Origin: Winogradskya consettensis
GTDB taxonomy: Bacteria; Actinomycetota; Actinomycetes; Mycobacteriales; Micromonosporaceae
Assembly (NCBI RefSeq): GCF_018332715.1
Contig: NZ_BOQP01000011.1
Span: forward strand, 186,001-250,000
Length of the DNA stretch: 64,000 nucleotides
Reading direction: 5' to 3'
Every line of letters starts with the position of its first letter. Position 1 is the first letter of the stretch. Under the pieces are notes generated by a model, which was not told the origin of the DNA, searched no databases, and saw nothing but the letters and a program-made list of their open reading frames with translations. The translations under genes and the position numbers were made by a program. Shown here piece after piece: positions 28,506 through 39,726 of the stretch.

Positions 28506-28906
28506 GCATGGCCCGGTACGGCCGGGACATCCGTGATTTGGGCCCGGTGAGAACCAACCTGCACCGAGCATCGCCCATTGGAATCGGCGTGGGCCGCCGC
28601 GAGGGCCAGCGCGGGCGCGGGCGAGCGGGTGGGAGCGCGCGAAGGCAGGCGCGAGCGGAGCGGCTGCGGTGCCGGGTGCCGGGTGCCCGATGGCGGGTGC
28701 CCGATGGCGGGCGCTGTTGGTCGATGGCCGGTGGCCGATGGGAAGTCTGGGCTGCGGTAGCGGCCGGGTGGTTGACGTTCGGGCTGAAGCGGTGCCTGGT
28801 CAGGGATGGCGCATGCGGTGCGGGGCGGGAAGAAGGCCCCGGGGGCTGGAATGAGCGGCTGTTCGGGGCTGTGGCTGGGGTGCGCGGGGAGCCTACGATT
28901 CCGGGC

Positions 28907-30097
28907 GTGAGACTACGGGGGATCGGGGCGGTGGCGACTTTGCTGCTGGCCGTGGGCGGGTGTGATTTTCCGGATGATGCGCAGTTCGTGGAAGTTGTTG
29001 CCGGTGGTGGCGAGGCGGACGGCGGGGTCGCCGCGGATGCCGCGATCGATGGGCGGCTCGTTGACATGGTCATGGGTGGCGGTGGGGTGCTGCACGTTCT
29101 CACCGTGGAGGATCTCGAGCTGACGATGTGGACGGTTGCGGACGGCCGGCTCAGCCATGTCGCGGTGCCCGGTCTCGTGCCTGAGCAGATCAGCCAGGTG
29201 ACAACCGGGCCGGACGGCGAGGTGCTGGTCGGGCTGTGGGACGGTGCCGGTGGGGTCTGGGAGATCCGGTCCGACGGGTCGGCCCGGCGGACGCTGGGTG
29301 CGGGCACGGCCAGGGCGAAGCTCGCCGCTGATGGGGTGACACGGGACAAGGCCGAGATTCGTGCTGTCCGGGGTGTCGCGGTCGATCCGGATGGGGATGT
29401 CTACTTCGCTGAGCAGCGCACCGAGCCGGTCACGCACGACCTCGTTCGCACGTTCGACAACGGTAAGCTCAAGACCGTTTTCGGCCGGGACCTGGCGGGT
29501 CTCAAGGAAGCTGAGTGGGCGCAGGCCCGCACCCTGACGGGCTTCCCGGACGGTACGCCGGGGACGAAGGTTGCCGCAGCCGACAACGTCCGGACCATGC
29601 CTTTGGCGGTCGCGTCGGACGGAAATGTCTACGTGGCGGCGACCGAGCGCAGTGTTGTCGTCGTTCGCCGCGACGGCACCACGCACAAGTTCCTCGGTGC
29701 GGACCTGGACCAGTTGTCGCCGCCCGAGTGGCCGTTCCAGGATCGCGGGCCCGCGACCGAAGCGAGTTTCGACGTGGTCGGTGCCGGCCTGGTCACCGAC
29801 AACGCCGACAATGTCTACCTGGTCGGTAGAAGCGATCGGTACACCTCCCTGCCCGAGTCGTTCGACTGGACCGGGAACGTGACCGACAATCAGCGCGAGC
29901 TGCTGGTCCGTTCGAAGGAGCAGCGCGAACAGGAGACCGAGGTACTGCGGGTCCGCCCCGATGGCGAGCTGGCGACCGTCGCCGGGCACGCCGACGCGGT
30001 CGCCGTCGACCAGGGCTGGATCTACCTGGCGCGCTCGTTCAAGGACAAGGAACTCGCCGACCGCGTCATCGTGGTGCGGACCGCCGAGGACTTTTAG
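28907..30097 (+). CDS. Lipoprotein with NHL-like beta-propeller repeats
   Basis: A 396-residue protein from GTG 28907. A short signal sequence ends in the lipobox LLLAVGGC (Cys at about residue 16), so the mature form should be lipid-anchored outside the membrane. The rest contains repeats of the propeller type, with phrases such as VAVDPDGDVYFAEQ, AVASDGNVYVAA and VTDNADNVYLVGR, each probably one blade. The function is unknown; such propellers usually bind ligands or proteins. The upstream frame that would extend it to 28,508 is low-complexity and not supported. It shares its stop bases TTAG with hutH. Confidence 0.82.
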   Translation: MRLRGIGAVATLLLAVGGCDFPDDAQFVEVVAGGGEADGGVAADAAIDGRLVDMVMGGGGVLHVLTVEDLELTMWTVADGRLSHVAVPGLVPEQISQVTTGPDGEVLVGLWDGAGGVWEIRSDGSARRTLGAGTARAKLAADGVTRDKAEIRAVRGVAVDPDGDVYFAEQRTEPVTHDLVRTFDNGKLKTVFGRDLAGLKEAEWAQARTLTGFPDGTPGTKVAAADNVRTMPLAVASDGNVYVAATERSVVVVRRDGTTHKFLGADLDQLSPPEWPFQDRGPATEASFDVVGAGLVTDNADNVYLVGRSDRYTSLPESFDWTGNVTDNQRELLVRSKEQREQETEVLRVRPDGELATVAGHADAVAVDQGWIYLARSFKDKELADRVIVVRTAEDF

Positions 30098-31629
30098 CTC
30101 AGCGTCCCGATCGAGGACTCGATCCGGGCGCGCAGGTCGGGTCCGCTCACCACGGTCCGGGCCTGTTCCATCACCGGGGCGAGGAAGACGTCCGGTCCCG
30201 GAGCGCCGGCGAATGCCGAGACGAGCGAAACCGCCGCAAGGCCTGCGGGGGAGGGCAACAGCGGGGCGCGCAGCTGGATTCCGCGTACGCCCGACAGCAG
30301 CTCAACCGCAAGCAGGCTGGTCAGGTTGTCGAGCACGGTCCGCAGCTTCTTCGCCGCGGCCCAGCCCATGGACACGTGGTCCTCCTGCATGCCGCTGGTC
30401 GGCAACGAGTCCACCGACGCGGGCGAGGCGAGCCGCCGGTTCTCCGCGACGATGCCCGCGGCGGTGTACTGCGCGATCATCAGCCCCGAGTTGACGCCGG
30501 CGTCGGGGGAGAGGAACGGCGGCAGGGAGCGGGACCGGGTCACGTCGAGCAGACGGTCGACGCGGCGTTCCGAGATGGCGCCGACCTCGGCTGCGGCGAT
30601 GGCCAGGAAGTCGGCGGCGAAGCCGAGCGGTGCCCCGTGGAAGTTGCCCGTCGATTCGACCCGTCCGTCGCGGAGCACCACCGGGTTGTCGACCACCGAG
30701 ACGAGTTCCCGTGCGGCGGTGACGCGTACGAACTCGAGGGTGTCGCGGGCTGCCCCGGCGACCTGCGGCGCACACCGCATCGAGTAGGCGTCCTGCACGG
30801 CGTGGGCGAGGTCGTCGCGGTGGGAGTCCATGATGGACGAGTTCTGCAGGAGCCGGTGGATGTTCGCCGCAGACGCCGCCTGTCCGGGGTGCGGGCGGAT
30901 CTCGTGCAGCTCCGGGAGGAACGGCCGTTCGGAGCCGAGCATCGCCTCGATGGCGAGCGCCGCGGTCACGTCGGCCATCGCGAAGAGGTGCTCCGCGTCC
31001 GCGATCGCGAGCAGCAGCATGCCGAGCATGCCGTCGGTGCCGTTGATGAGCGCGAGCCCCTCCTTGGAGGCGAGCTCGAGCGGGGCGAGACCGGCGGTGT
31101 GCAGGGCCTGGGCGGCGTCGGCGCGGGAGCCGTCCTTGCCGAGCACCCAGCCCTCGCCGAGCAGCACCAGCGCGCAGTGCGCCAGCGGGGCGAGGTCACC
31201 GGACGCACCCAGCGAGCCGTGTTCCGGCACCCACGGCGTGATGTCGTGGTTGAGTAGGTCGACGAGGCCCTGCGCGAGCTTCGGGCGTACCCCGGAAAGA
31301 CCTAATGCCAGCGACCGTACGCGCAGCAGCATCATCGCCCGCACCACCTCGCGCGGCATGGGTGCACCCACTCCGGCAGCGTGTGAACGGATCAGCGCGT
31401 GCTGCAACTCGGCACGGCGCTCGGGGGCGATGGACGTGTTCGCCAGAGCGCCGAAGCCGGTGGACACGCCGTAGACCGGGCGCCCGGACGCCTCGATCCC
31501 GTCGACGATGTCCCGGCTGCGTGTCATGGCGGCGACGGCTGCCTCGGCGATCTCGACCCGCGCGTCGTGGCGTGCGACCGCGATGACGTCGGCGGCGGTG
31601 ACTCCGGTGGACTGGACTATGACCTTCAT
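30094..31629 (-). CDS. hutH: Histidine ammonia-lyase
   Basis: A 511-residue enzyme that converts histidine to urocanate and ammonia, the first step of histidine breakdown. The Ala-Ser-Gly triad that forms the MIO cofactor is residues 142-144 ([11 protein letters not shown]). The active-site tyrosine region YGVSTGFG is at about 53-60. ATG 31629 overlaps the stop of hutI by four bases. It is the last gene of the hut operon although its reaction is first. Confidence 0.97.
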   Translation of the reverse strand: MKVIVQSTGVTAADVIAVARHDARVEIAEAAVAAMTRSRDIVDGIEASGRPVYGVSTGFGALANTSIAPERRAELQHALIRSHAAGVGAPMPREVVRAMMLLRVRSLALGLSGVRPKLAQGLVDLLNHDITPWVPEHGSLGASGDLAPLAHCALVLLGEGWVLGKDGSRADAAQALHTAGLAPLELASKEGLALINGTDGMLGMLLLAIADAEHLFAMADVTAALAIEAMLGSERPFLPELHEIRPHPGQAASAANIHRLLQNSSIMDSHRDDLAHAVQDAYSMRCAPQVAGAARDTLEFVRVTAARELVSVVDNPVVLRDGRVESTGNFHGAPLGFAADFLAIAAAEVGAISERRVDRLLDVTRSRSLPPFLSPDAGVNSGLMIAQYTAAGIVAENRRLASPASVDSLPTSGMQEDHVSMGWAAAKKLRTVLDNLTSLLAVELLSGVRGIQLRAPLLPSPAGLAAVSLVSAFAGAPGPDVFLAPVMEQARTVVSGPDLRARIESSIGTLS

Positions 31630-32774
31630 AACGGCACTCCGTCGTGCAGAACTGTGCTGATCAGGGGAACTCCGGGCCGGTAGGCCAGGTGCAGGTAGGA
31701 GGGAGCGTTGAGCAGGACCAGATCGGCCCGCGCCCCGGGGCGGATCACCCCGAGGTCGTCGCGGCGCAGGGCCCGGGCACCACCTGCGGTCGCTGCCCAC
31801 AACGCTTCAGCAGGAGACAGACCCATCTCGCGTACGCCCAGAGCCAAGCAGAACGGCATCGACGACGTGAACGACGACCCGGGATTGCAGTCGGTGGCGA
31901 GTGCGACAACTACGCCTGCGTCGAGCAACCGCCGCGCATCCGGGTACGGCGACCGCGTCGAGAACTCAGCACCGGGCAGCAACGTGGCGACGGTGTCCGA
32001 GCCGGCGAGCGCGTCCACGTCGGCGTCACTGAGATGCGTGCAGTGGTCGGCGCTCGCGGCACCCAGCTCGACCGCGATCCGCACACCCGGCCCGGCGCTC
32101 AGCTGGTTGGCGTGGATCCGCAACCCGAGCCCGGCCCGCGCGCCGGCCTGGAGAATTTCGCGCGCCTGGTCGCCGTCGAAGGCACCGCGTTCGCAGAAGA
32201 CGTCGATCCAGCGGGCGTGGGGTGCGGCGGCCTCGAGCATCGGCCCGGCCACCAGCGCCACGTAGTCGTCGGGCCGGTCCTGATATTCGACGGGTACGAC
32301 GTGGGCGCCCAGGAACGTCGTCTCAGTGGTCAGCCGCCGGGCGATCCGCAGGCTGCGGGCTTCCTCGTCGACGCTGAGCCCGTACCCACTCTTGATCTCG
32401 ATTGTGGTGGTGCCCTGCCGCCGCATCTCGCGCACGAGCCGGTCGGCCCCGGCGTGCAGGACGTCGTCACCGGCGGACCGGGTGGCGGCGACCGTGGTCC
32501 GGATGCCGCCGCCGGTGTAGGACTCGCCGGCCATGCGTGCGGCGAACTCCGCCGCCCGGTCCCCGGCGAAGACGAGATGGGCGTGGCTGTCGACGAACCC
32601 GGGAATCACCGCGCGCCCGGCGGCGTCGATCCGCTCATCAGCGGCCGGTGCCGCTGCCGCCGGCCCGACCCAGGCGATCCGCTCACCGTCGAGGACAACG
32701 GCCGCGTCGTGGATGATCCCGACCGCGTCGTCCTGCGTAACCAGCTCACCGATGTTCGTGAGAAGCAAGGTCAT
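31626..32774 (-). CDS. hutI: Imidazolonepropionase
   Basis: A 382-residue amidohydrolase that opens the imidazolone ring to give formiminoglutamate. The metal-binding HAH is in [15 protein letters not shown] (about residues 60-74), and later metal ligands lie in IHANQLS and [10 protein letters not shown]. It overlaps both hutF and hutH by four bases. Confidence 0.96.
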   Translation of the reverse strand: MTLLLTNIGELVTQDDAVGIIHDAAVVLDGERIAWVGPAAAAPAADERIDAAGRAVIPGFVDSHAHLVFAGDRAAEFAARMAGESYTGGGIRTTVAATRSAGDDVLHAGADRLVREMRRQGTTTIEIKSGYGLSVDEEARSLRIARRLTTETTFLGAHVVPVEYQDRPDDYVALVAGPMLEAAAPHARWIDVFCERGAFDGDQAREILQAGARAGLGLRIHANQLSAGPGVRIAVELGAASADHCTHLSDADVDALAGSDTVATLLPGAEFSTRSPYPDARRLLDAGVVVALATDCNPGSSFTSSMPFCLALGVREMGLSPAEALWAATAGGARALRRDDLGVIRPGARADLVLLNAPSYLHLAYRPGVPLISTVLHDGVPL

Positions 32775-34048
32775 GAGAGGACCGCCCGGAGTGCGGGGGC
32801 GACGTCGAAGTTCGTGTGGTGCCGATCGGTGACGACGGCGCGCCCGTCGACGATCACGTCGGTGACATCGGCGTTGGTGGCGGCGTAGACGAGGCCGGTG
32901 GGGTCGCTGCCCGCTGTGCGTACGGAATTGAGGGAGACCGCGACCAGATCCGCCCGCTTGCCCACCGCGATCTCACCGGCGTCCTGCCAGCCCAGCGCGG
33001 CATGCGCGGTCGCGGCGCGGATGAGCTCGGCGGGAGTGAAGTGCCCGCGGCGTTCGGTGGCGAGGCGTTCGTCGAGTTCGAGTCCGCGGGCCTCCTCGAA
33101 CGGGTCGATGACCGCATGGCTGTCGCTGCCGAGGCTGAGCGGCGAACCCGCGTCGGCCAGGGCGCGGGCCGGGCCGATACCGTCCGCCAGGTCGCGTTCG
33201 GTCGTGGGGCAGACGCAGACGCCGGTGCCCGAGTTGCCGAGCAGTCGGATGTCGCCGTCGGTGAGATGAGTGGCGTGCACGGCGGTGGTGCCCGGGCCGA
33301 GCAAGCCGTGCCGGTCCAGCAGTTCGGTCGGTGTGCAGCCGTGAACCGCGTGGCACTGGTCGTTCTCCGCGCGTTGCTCGGAGAGGTGAATGTGCAGTGG
33401 TGCGATCCCCGTGCACGAGGCGAGCGCGGACGTCGGAACGGCCCGCACGGAATGCAGGGCAGCGCCGACGATCGCGTGCGAAGCCTGAGTAGCCAGCGCC
33501 GATCTCCGGGAATGCCACTGGTCGGCATCGCCGTCGCCGAACCGCCGCTGCACTCCCTCCAGCGGTCGTCCATCCACACTGGATGTCAGATAGAGCGTGT
33601 CCAGCAGAGTGATGCGGATGCCGGCGTCCTCTGCAGCCGCGATCAGCGCGTTTCCCATGGCGTTGGGGTCGGCGTAGGGCGTGCCGTCCGGCCCGTGGTG
33701 CAAGTAGTGGAATTCGCCCACGGAGGTGATCCCGGCCAGCGCCATCTCGCCGTAGACGGCCCGCGCCAGCGCGTAGTAACTGTCGGGGTCGAGCCGGGCG
33801 GCGACCGCGTACATCCGCTCGCGCCACGTCCAGAAACTGCCGCGATCGTCGTGTGTCCGGCCGCGCAGTGCCCGGTGGAAAGCGTGCGAGTGCGCGTTCG
33901 CGAATCCCGGCAGGACGAGGCCGTGCAACCGGGTCCCGGCCGGCGCGGCCCCAGCCGTCACCGACGTGAAACGCCCGTCGCTGACCTCGATGGCGACATT
34001 GCGTTCCACCCGGCCGCCGACCCACGCGAAGTCGGCGAAACACCTCAC
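32771..34048 (-). CDS. hutF: Formimidoylglutamate deiminase
   Basis: A 425-residue amidohydrolase that removes ammonia from formiminoglutamate to leave N-formylglutamate. Features are [15 protein letters not shown] with metal histidines (about residues 50-64), LSEQRAEN, and [14 protein letters not shown]. Its presence shows the five-step deiminase route rather than direct formamide release. It overlaps the M20 hydrolase by four bases. Confidence 0.95.
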   Translation of the reverse strand: MRCFADFAWVGGRVERNVAIEVSDGRFTSVTAGAAPAGTRLHGLVLPGFANAHSHAFHRALRGRTHDDRGSFWTWRERMYAVAARLDPDSYYALARAVYGEMALAGITSVGEFHYLHHGPDGTPYADPNAMGNALIAAAEDAGIRITLLDTLYLTSSVDGRPLEGVQRRFGDGDADQWHSRRSALATQASHAIVGAALHSVRAVPTSALASCTGIAPLHIHLSEQRAENDQCHAVHGCTPTELLDRHGLLGPGTTAVHATHLTDGDIRLLGNSGTGVCVCPTTERDLADGIGPARALADAGSPLSLGSDSHAVIDPFEEARGLELDERLATERRGHFTPAELIRAATAHAALGWQDAGEIAVGKRADLVAVSLNSVRTAGSDPTGLVYAATNADVTDVIVDGRAVVTDRHHTNFDVAPALRAVLS

Positions 34049-35244
34049 CGCGAATCCTTGCGGGAGAGGTGATCGAGCACGGTGGCCAGGGCCGTGACGC
34101 CGGCCGCGCAGTCGCTGTCGGGTGCGTGCTCGGCGGGGGAGTGGGAGACCCCGGTCGGGTTGCGGACGAAGAGCATCGCGGTCGGGACGTGCGCCGACAA
34201 CACGCCCGCGTCGTGGCCCGCGCCCGTCGGCAGGATCGGGGCATCGCCGAGGATGCCGGACAGCCGCGAGGCGAGCGTGGTGTCAAAGGTGACCTGCGGG
34301 GAGTTCGACTCGGGCTCGACGACCACCGTCGTGCCGTCGCGCTCCGCGCGGTCGTGTGCGCGTTTGAGGACCGCCTCGACCAGCCGGTCCAGCGTCGCGG
34401 TGTCCTCGGCGCGGGCGTCGAGCCAGCCCCGGACCAGCGACGGGATCGCGTTGGTGGCGTTGGGCTCCACGAGGACCCGGGCGATGGTGGCGTGGGCGCC
34501 GGAGAGCCGCGCCTCCTTGTTCGCCGCGAGCACCGTGTAGGCGAAGGTGAGCATCGGATCGTGGCGATCGGCCATCCGGGTCGTGCCCGCGTGGTCACCC
34601 GAGCCGGTGAAGTCCATCCGCCACCGTCCGTGCGGCCAGATCGCGCTCGCGACTCCGACGGGTGCGTCGAGGTCGGCCAGTGCACGGCCCTGTTCGATGT
34701 GCAGCTCGACAACCGCTGACATCCGGCCCATCAAATCCGGGAGGGCACCGGCAGGGCGTACGCCGAGCGCCTCCCCGAACGTCACCCCGTCGGCATCGCG
34801 CAGCTTCGCCGCCTTCTTGGGGGTGATCGCACCGGTGATGAGCCGCGAACCGAGGCACGGCACGCCGAACCGGCCACCCTCCTCCTCGACGAACGCCGCG
34901 ATCCCGATCGGCTTGTCCGGCGTGACACCGCGTTCGCGGAGGGCGTCGACGGCGAGGAACGCGCTGACGATCCCGAGGGGCCCGTCGTAGCCCCCGCCGT
35001 GCGGCACCGAGTCGAAGTGCGATCCCGTGATGACCGCGTCGTGTCCCCAGGACTGTCCCCACCAGGCGAACAAGTTGCCGTTGCCGTCCTCGGAGACGTC
35101 CATGTCGCGGCGTGCCGCCTGGTTACGGAACCAGTCACGCAACACGAGTTCGGGGGTGCTCAACGCGTACCGTAAATAGCCGCCCTTGGGGTCGCGGCCG
35201 ATCGGCGCGATCTCCTGCCAGAGCTGTTCGAAGGCCGCGGTCAT
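34045..35244 (-). CDS. M20-family amidohydrolase (annotated elsewhere as allantoate amidohydrolase) in the hut operon
   Basis: A 399-residue di-metal hydrolase of the M20 family. Metal ligands are seen in [19 protein letters not shown] and [12 protein letters not shown], with a later [10 protein letters not shown]. The family includes N-carbamoyl-amino-acid hydrolase and allantoate amidohydrolase. It lies between hutU and hutF with four-base overlaps on both sides, and no allantoin gene is near. Because HutG (N-formylglutamate deformylase) is missing, I infer that it hydrolyses N-formylglutamate. Similar placement in Streptomyces supports this. Confidence 0.85.
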   Translation of the reverse strand: MTAAFEQLWQEIAPIGRDPKGGYLRYALSTPELVLRDWFRNQAARRDMDVSEDGNGNLFAWWGQSWGHDAVITGSHFDSVPHGGGYDGPLGIVSAFLAVDALRERGVTPDKPIGIAAFVEEEGGRFGVPCLGSRLITGAITPKKAAKLRDADGVTFGEALGVRPAGALPDLMGRMSAVVELHIEQGRALADLDAPVGVASAIWPHGRWRMDFTGSGDHAGTTRMADRHDPMLTFAYTVLAANKEARLSGAHATIARVLVEPNATNAIPSLVRGWLDARAEDTATLDRLVEAVLKRAHDRAERDGTTVVVEPESNSPQVTFDTTLASRLSGILGDAPILPTGAGHDAGVLSAHVPTAMLFVRNPTGVSHSPAEHAPDSDCAAGVTALATVLDHLSRKDSR

Positions 35245-36875
35245 TTGCCCGCCATCGGGATGTGGACGCCGCTCGCGGCAGCGGATTCGTAGCCCGCGTC
35301 GACGTGGCGCAGGACGCCGGTGGCCGGGTCGTTGGTGAGCACGCGCTCGATCTTCTGGCCGGCCAGGGCGGTGCCGTCCGCGACGCAGACCTGCCCGGCG
35401 TGGATGGACCGGCCGATGCCGACGCCGCCGCCGTGGTGGATCGACACCCAGCTCGCGCCGCTCGCGGTGTTGACCATCGCGTTCAGCAGCGGCCAGTCGG
35501 CGATCGCGTCCGAACCGTCGAGCATCGCCTCGGTCTCCCGGTAGGGCGACGCCACCGAGCCGGAGTCGAGGTGGTCGCGGCCGATCACGATCGGCGCCGA
35601 CAGCTCACCGCTGGCCACCATGTCGTTGAAGCGGACGCCGGCCTTGTCGCGCTCGCCGTAGCCGAGCCAGCAGATGCGCGCGGGCAGCCCCTGGAACGCG
35701 ACGCGCTCCCCGGCCAGTTTGATCCAGCGGGCGAGCGGCTCGTTCTCCGGGAACAGGTCGAGGACCGCACGGTCGGTCTTGGCGATGTCGGCCGGGTCGC
35801 CGGACAGCGCGGCCCAGCGGAACGGGCCCTTGCCCTCGGCGAACAACGGCCGGATGTACGCGGGCACGAAGCCGGGAAAGTCGAAAGCGCGGGTGTAACC
35901 GGCCAGCTGCGCCTCACCGCGGATCGAGTTGCCGTAGTCGAACACCTCGGCACCCGCGTCCAGGAAGCCGACCATCGCCGCGACGTGCTTGGCCATGCTC
36001 CCGCGTGCCCGGTCTGTGAACTCCTCCGGCTTGGTGCGCGCGAGCTCGGCGGCATCGGCGAGCTCCACGCCGACGGGGATGTAGGAGAGCGGGTCGTGCG
36101 CGCTGGTCTGGTCGGTCACGATGTCGATGTCGACGCCGCGGATCAGCAGCTCGGGGAAGACAAGGGCTGCATTGCCCACCACTCCTACCGACAATGCGCG
36201 GCGTTCGCGCTTCGCGGTCTCCGCGATCCGCACGGCCTCGTCCAGGTCGCCGGCGACGACGTCGAGGTAGCGCTGCTCCACCCGTCGCCGCAGCCGCGTC
36301 TCGTCGATGTCGACGATCAGGCAGACACCGCCGTTCATCGTCACCGCGAGCGGCTGCGCGCCACCCATCCCGCCGCAGCCCGCGGTCAGCGTCAGGGTGC
36401 CGGCCAGGTCACCGCCGTAACGCTTCGCGGCGATCGCGGCGAACGTCTCGTAGGTGCCCTGCAGGATGCCCTGGGTGCCGATGTAGATCCACGAACCGGC
36501 GGTCATCTGCCCGTACATCGTCAGGCCGAGCTTCTCCAGCCGGCGAAACTCGGGCCACGTCGCCCAGTCACCCACCAGGTTCGAGTTGGCGATCAAAACC
36601 CGGGGAGCCCATTCATGGGTACGCAGGACGCCGACCGGCTTGCCCGACTGCACGAGCAGCGTCTCGTCGTCGCGCAGCTCGTCCAGCTCCCGGACGATCG
36701 CATGGAACGACGGCCAGTCGCGGGCCGCACGCCCGGTGCCGCCGTAGACCACGAGATCCTCGGGACGCTCGGCCACTGCCGGGTCGAGGTTGTTCATGAG
36801 CATCCGCTTGGCGGCCTCTTGCGGCCACCCCTTGGCGGTGTACGCAGTGCCGCGCGGCGCGACTACCCCTGGCAT
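35241..36875 (-). CDS. hutU: Urocanate hydratase
   Basis: A 544-residue enzyme that uses NAD+ as an electrophile to convert urocanate to imidazolonepropionate. The NAD-binding [18 protein letters not shown] is near residue 165 and the active-site Cys region [16 protein letters not shown] near 400. ATG 36875 follows the regulator by 10 bases. Confidence 0.97.
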   Translation of the reverse strand: MPGVVAPRGTAYTAKGWPQEAAKRMLMNNLDPAVAERPEDLVVYGGTGRAARDWPSFHAIVRELDELRDDETLLVQSGKPVGVLRTHEWAPRVLIANSNLVGDWATWPEFRRLEKLGLTMYGQMTAGSWIYIGTQGILQGTYETFAAIAAKRYGGDLAGTLTLTAGCGGMGGAQPLAVTMNGGVCLIVDIDETRLRRRVEQRYLDVVAGDLDEAVRIAETAKRERRALSVGVVGNAALVFPELLIRGVDIDIVTDQTSAHDPLSYIPVGVELADAAELARTKPEEFTDRARGSMAKHVAAMVGFLDAGAEVFDYGNSIRGEAQLAGYTRAFDFPGFVPAYIRPLFAEGKGPFRWAALSGDPADIAKTDRAVLDLFPENEPLARWIKLAGERVAFQGLPARICWLGYGERDKAGVRFNDMVASGELSAPIVIGRDHLDSGSVASPYRETEAMLDGSDAIADWPLLNAMVNTASGASWVSIHHGGGVGIGRSIHAGQVCVADGTALAGQKIERVLTNDPATGVLRHVDAGYESAAASGVHIPMAGK

Positions 36876-36885
36876 CCCGGCTCCT

Positions 36886-37734
36886 TCAGGCTTCGAAAAT
36901 GTGACGGCGGGCGGCCGTCGCCTCGAACTCTTCCAACCGGCGCTGCGCCTGCTCGGGCGCGGCGTCGCAGACCGCCTGCAGCAGCACCATGGCCATCGCC
37001 ATCGGCGCGGTGTGCAGGTCGAACACGAGCTGGGTGCCGACCGGCGCGGCGAGCACCACGTCGGCGTGCTCTGCTGCCGGGCTGACCGCCGAGTCGGTCA
37101 GCGCGACCACACCGAGCCCCAGCGTCCTCGCTTCACGCAGTGCGTCGAGTGTCTCGCGCGGATACCGGGGCAGCGCGATCACCAGTATCGCGCTCGCGCC
37201 GGCCGCACATGCCTGATCGAGCCGGTCGAGCAGCGCGGTCCCACCGTCGTCGAGCACCCGCACATCGGGAAGGACCTTCGAAGCGAAATACCCGAAGTAC
37301 GCGGCGAGCGGTGCGGCGGCTCGCAGACCCAGCACCGGCAGCGGACTCGTCGCGGCAAGGAGTGCGGCTGCTCTGCGTACGGTAGAGAGCTGCTCCAGAT
37401 CGTCGGCGACCCGATCGAGGTGTCCGGTTTCCGCGCGCAGCGCCCGTTGCATCGGATTCTCCCCGGTGACGGGCGGGGCGGCCGGCACGGCGACCAGCGC
37501 GCGCAGCTCCCGCCGCAGCGCGGGGTAACCCGCATATCCCAGCGCCATCGCGAAGCGGGTCACCGACGGCTGACTCACCCCGGCCAGCTCGGCGACCTCA
37601 GCCGCCGAGAGATACGCAGCGGACGGTCCGTGCTGCACCAGGCTGTGCGCGATCCGCCGCTGCGTCGGCGTGAGCCGGGCGCCCTGGAAGAGGTCGAGCA
37701 CCCGCTCAACCGTCCTGACCGCACCGTCATTCAC
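36886..37734 (-). CDS. MurR/RpiR-family regulator, probable hut operon control gene
   Basis: A 282-residue regulator. An N-terminal helix-turn-helix ([20 protein letters not shown], about residues 39-58) is followed by a SIS sugar-phosphate-like domain (about 125-270). It is the first gene of the unit containing hutU-M20-hutF-hutI-hutH, ten bases ahead of hutU, so it probably controls the operon, with an intermediate such as urocanate as effector; the effector is inferred. It starts at GTG 37734. The 170-bp gap to the divergent sigma gene should carry its operator. Confidence 0.87.
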   Translation of the reverse strand: MNDGAVRTVERVLDLFQGARLTPTQRRIAHSLVQHGPSAAYLSAAEVAELAGVSQPSVTRFAMALGYAGYPALRRELRALVAVPAAPPVTGENPMQRALRAETGHLDRVADDLEQLSTVRRAAALLAATSPLPVLGLRAAAPLAAYFGYFASKVLPDVRVLDDGGTALLDRLDQACAAGASAILVIALPRYPRETLDALREARTLGLGVVALTDSAVSPAAEHADVVLAAPVGTQLVFDLHTAPMAMAMVLLQAVCDAAPEQAQRRLEEFEATAARRHIFEA

Positions 37735-37854
37735 GTAAGCAGACTATGCATAAAAACTTTCAGCGCGCTAGGGGTGCCACCAGGAAAACGGACCAGGACC
37801 CGGACAGAAACGCCGCGAACTCGATCTACGCTGATTCGTGGACCGGAGGCGCTC

Positions 37855-37908
37855 GTGACCCAGCTCATAGGAACTCGGGAAGTCGTGCCGGACAGAACCA
37901 TCACATGA
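37855..37908 (+). CDS. Candidate 17-residue leader peptide before an ECF sigma gene
   Basis: GTG 37855 has GGAGG five bases upstream, a better ribosome-binding site than that of the sigma gene itself. The 17-codon frame ends in TGA at 37906-37908, which overlaps the sigma ATG (37905) as ATGA. It fits a translated leader that couples initiation of the sigma factor. The peptide has no recognisable motif. Confidence 0.45.
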   Translation: MTQLIGTREVVPDRTIT

Positions 37909-38504
37909 CGACAGATCTGCGCGCCCTCGTCCGGGCCGGCGATCGTGACGCGTTCGCCCAGCTGTTCGACCGGTACGCCCGGGCGGTCTACAACCACGGG
38001 TTCCGGCTGACCGCCGACTGGGCGCTGGCCGACGACGTGGTCTCGGCGACCTTCCTGCAGGCTTGGAACCTGCGCGGGCGGGTCGACCCCGAGGGTGGCT
38101 CGCTGCGGCCGTGGCTGCTCGGCATCGCCACCAACATCACCCGCAACCTGCGCCGCGGTGACCGCCGCTACCGGGCCGCGGCACTCGCCTGCACGCGCCT
38201 CGAGCAGGTCGTTCCCGATCACGCGGGCGCGACCGACAGCAGGATCGACGACGGCCGCCGCCTCGCTGCCGCGATGGCCATCCTCGCCGCCCTGCCCCGG
38301 GCCGACCGCGAGGTCTTCACCCTCTGCGTGTGGGAGGAACTCGACTACGCGTCCGCGGCCGAGGCGCTCGGCATCCCGATCGGGACCGTCCGCTCCCGGC
38401 TCTCCCGGGCCCGCGACAAAATTCGCAGGGAACTCCCCAGCCCCGATCGACAGGTAAAAGGCGACCACCTCACCACGGCCCGGCACGCGGAAGGAACCCG
38501 ATGA
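37905..38504 (+). CDS. ECF RNA polymerase sigma factor
   Basis: A 199-residue ECF sigma factor. Region 2 includes FAQLFDRYARAVYNHGFRLT and the -10-binding DDVVSATFLQAW (about residues 14-60). Region 4 has LPRADREVFTLCVWEELDY and the helix-turn-helix AAEALGIPIGTVRSRLSRAR (about 130-170). ATG 37905 has little ribosome-binding sequence and appears to depend on the preceding short ORF. It overlaps the next gene, a CU044_5270-family protein, by four bases. Confidence 0.93.
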   Translation: MTTDLRALVRAGDRDAFAQLFDRYARAVYNHGFRLTADWALADDVVSATFLQAWNLRGRVDPEGGSLRPWLLGIATNITRNLRRGDRRYRAAALACTRLEQVVPDHAGATDSRIDDGRRLAAAMAILAALPRADREVFTLCVWEELDYASAAEALGIPIGTVRSRLSRARDKIRRELPSPDRQVKGDHLTTARHAEGTR

Positions 38505-39502
38505 GCGAGCACCCCGTACCTCCCTCGTTCGATCTGCCGCCCGGCCGTCACGAGTTCCACAAGGAGCGCCTGATGACCCAGATCGACACCAGCACCCGGA
38601 CCAGCCGCGGTACGCGTACGCCGCGGCGGTCGTTCTTCCTCCGTCCCGCCTTCGCGTTGCCCGCGCTGGCCCTGCTGGCCGCCGGCATCACCGGCGTCGT
38701 CGTGACCCAGCGCAGCGATGACTCCGCGCCCGCGGCCATCACCGAACCGGCACAGTTCGCCGACCCGGACGCGGGCTCGCCGAGCGGCGTGAACCAGCTC
38801 GTCAACCGGATGGTGCTGGTGGCCGCGACCCGCAAGGAAGGCGCGACCCCGACCGGCGACTGGGTCTACATCAACAGCAAGAGCACCAACATCTTCATCC
38901 GCGGCAACGCCGACAACGGCGAGGAGAAGCAGGTCTCGACGGTGTCGAACCGCGAGACGTGGAACTCCCTCGACGGCACGAAGGGCTGGCTCATCCAGAG
39001 CGGCGTCGACCAGAAGGCCGGCGGGGAAACCCTCGACGGTCCCGGCGGCGGGACGCTGAACGGGCCGTCCTACGCCTTCCTCGCCGCACTCACCACCGAC
39101 CCGGACGCGCTGCTCGCCCGGATCTACGCGGAGACCAAGGGCATGGGCAACGGCCCCGACAGCGAAGCGTTCACCACGATCGGCGACCTGCTCGGCGAGA
39201 GCTATCCGCCGGCCGCCCTCTACCCGGCCCTCTACCGCGCCGCCGCGAAGATCCCGGGCGTGCTGGTCGTCGATGACGCCGTCGACGCGTCCGGCCGGCA
39301 CGGCATCGCGCTGGCCCGCGTCGACGAGCTCGGCAGCCGCGAGGAGCTGATCTTCGACAAGAAGGACTACACGTTCCTGGGTCAGCGTTCGGTCCGCACG
39401 ACCGACGACGCGGACGGCATCAAGGCGGGCACGGTCACGTTCTCGTCGGCCATCCTTGCGCGCGCCCTCGTCGGCGAGATGAAGCAGGTCCCGGCCAACT
39501 GA
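38501..39502 (+). CDS. CU044_5270-family membrane protein, partner of the ECF sigma factor
   Basis: A 333-residue protein. About 45 cytoplasmic residues are followed by one membrane helix (FALPALALLAAGITGVVVTQ, about 49-68) and a large outer domain. That domain has the family pattern: GDWVYINSKS, then ETWNSLDGTKGWL, and a C-terminal FLGQRSVRT strand. The family is almost always the second gene of an actinobacterial ECF pair, as here, with an ATGA overlap. It is taken to be the sigma regulator, although a canonical zinc anti-sigma motif (HxxxCxxC) is absent. Confidence 0.85.
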   Translation: MSEHPVPPSFDLPPGRHEFHKERLMTQIDTSTRTSRGTRTPRRSFFLRPAFALPALALLAAGITGVVVTQRSDDSAPAAITEPAQFADPDAGSPSGVNQLVNRMVLVAATRKEGATPTGDWVYINSKSTNIFIRGNADNGEEKQVSTVSNRETWNSLDGTKGWLIQSGVDQKAGGETLDGPGGGTLNGPSYAFLAALTTDPDALLARIYAETKGMGNGPDSEAFTTIGDLLGESYPPAALYPALYRAAAKIPGVLVVDDAVDASGRHGIALARVDELGSREELIFDKKDYTFLGQRSVRTTDDADGIKAGTVTFSSAILARALVGEMKQVPAN

Positions 39503-39512
39503 CCTGCGCAAC

Positions 39513-39548
39513 CGGCCGGCCTTTTCGTGACCGCGAGAAGGCCGGCCG
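39513..39548 (+). terminator. Hairpin after the sigma/CU044 pair
   Basis: Fourteen-base-pair stem (39513-39526 with 39535-39548, one G-T pair) and an eight-base loop, 10 bases after the stop. There is no T-run. Confidence 0.65.
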
Positions 39549-39726
39549 CTTGCTGACCGCGACGGGGCCGGCCGCGCATAAATCGGATGGCAACCGCGCT
39601 CATCTGCTCTATCGTCGTGGCCATGACGTACTGATGAACCACTCCGTGTCCGCACCCCGTTCGAGGGGTGTTGTGCCCGCGCGTGCCCTGATGGCCGCGC
39701 CGGAATCCCAGAGGAACGTCACCGTC

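Noticed and set aside
28508..28906. N-terminal extension of the lipoprotein frame
   Set aside because: Repeat-derived Arg/Gly sequence; the lipobox requires the start at 28907.
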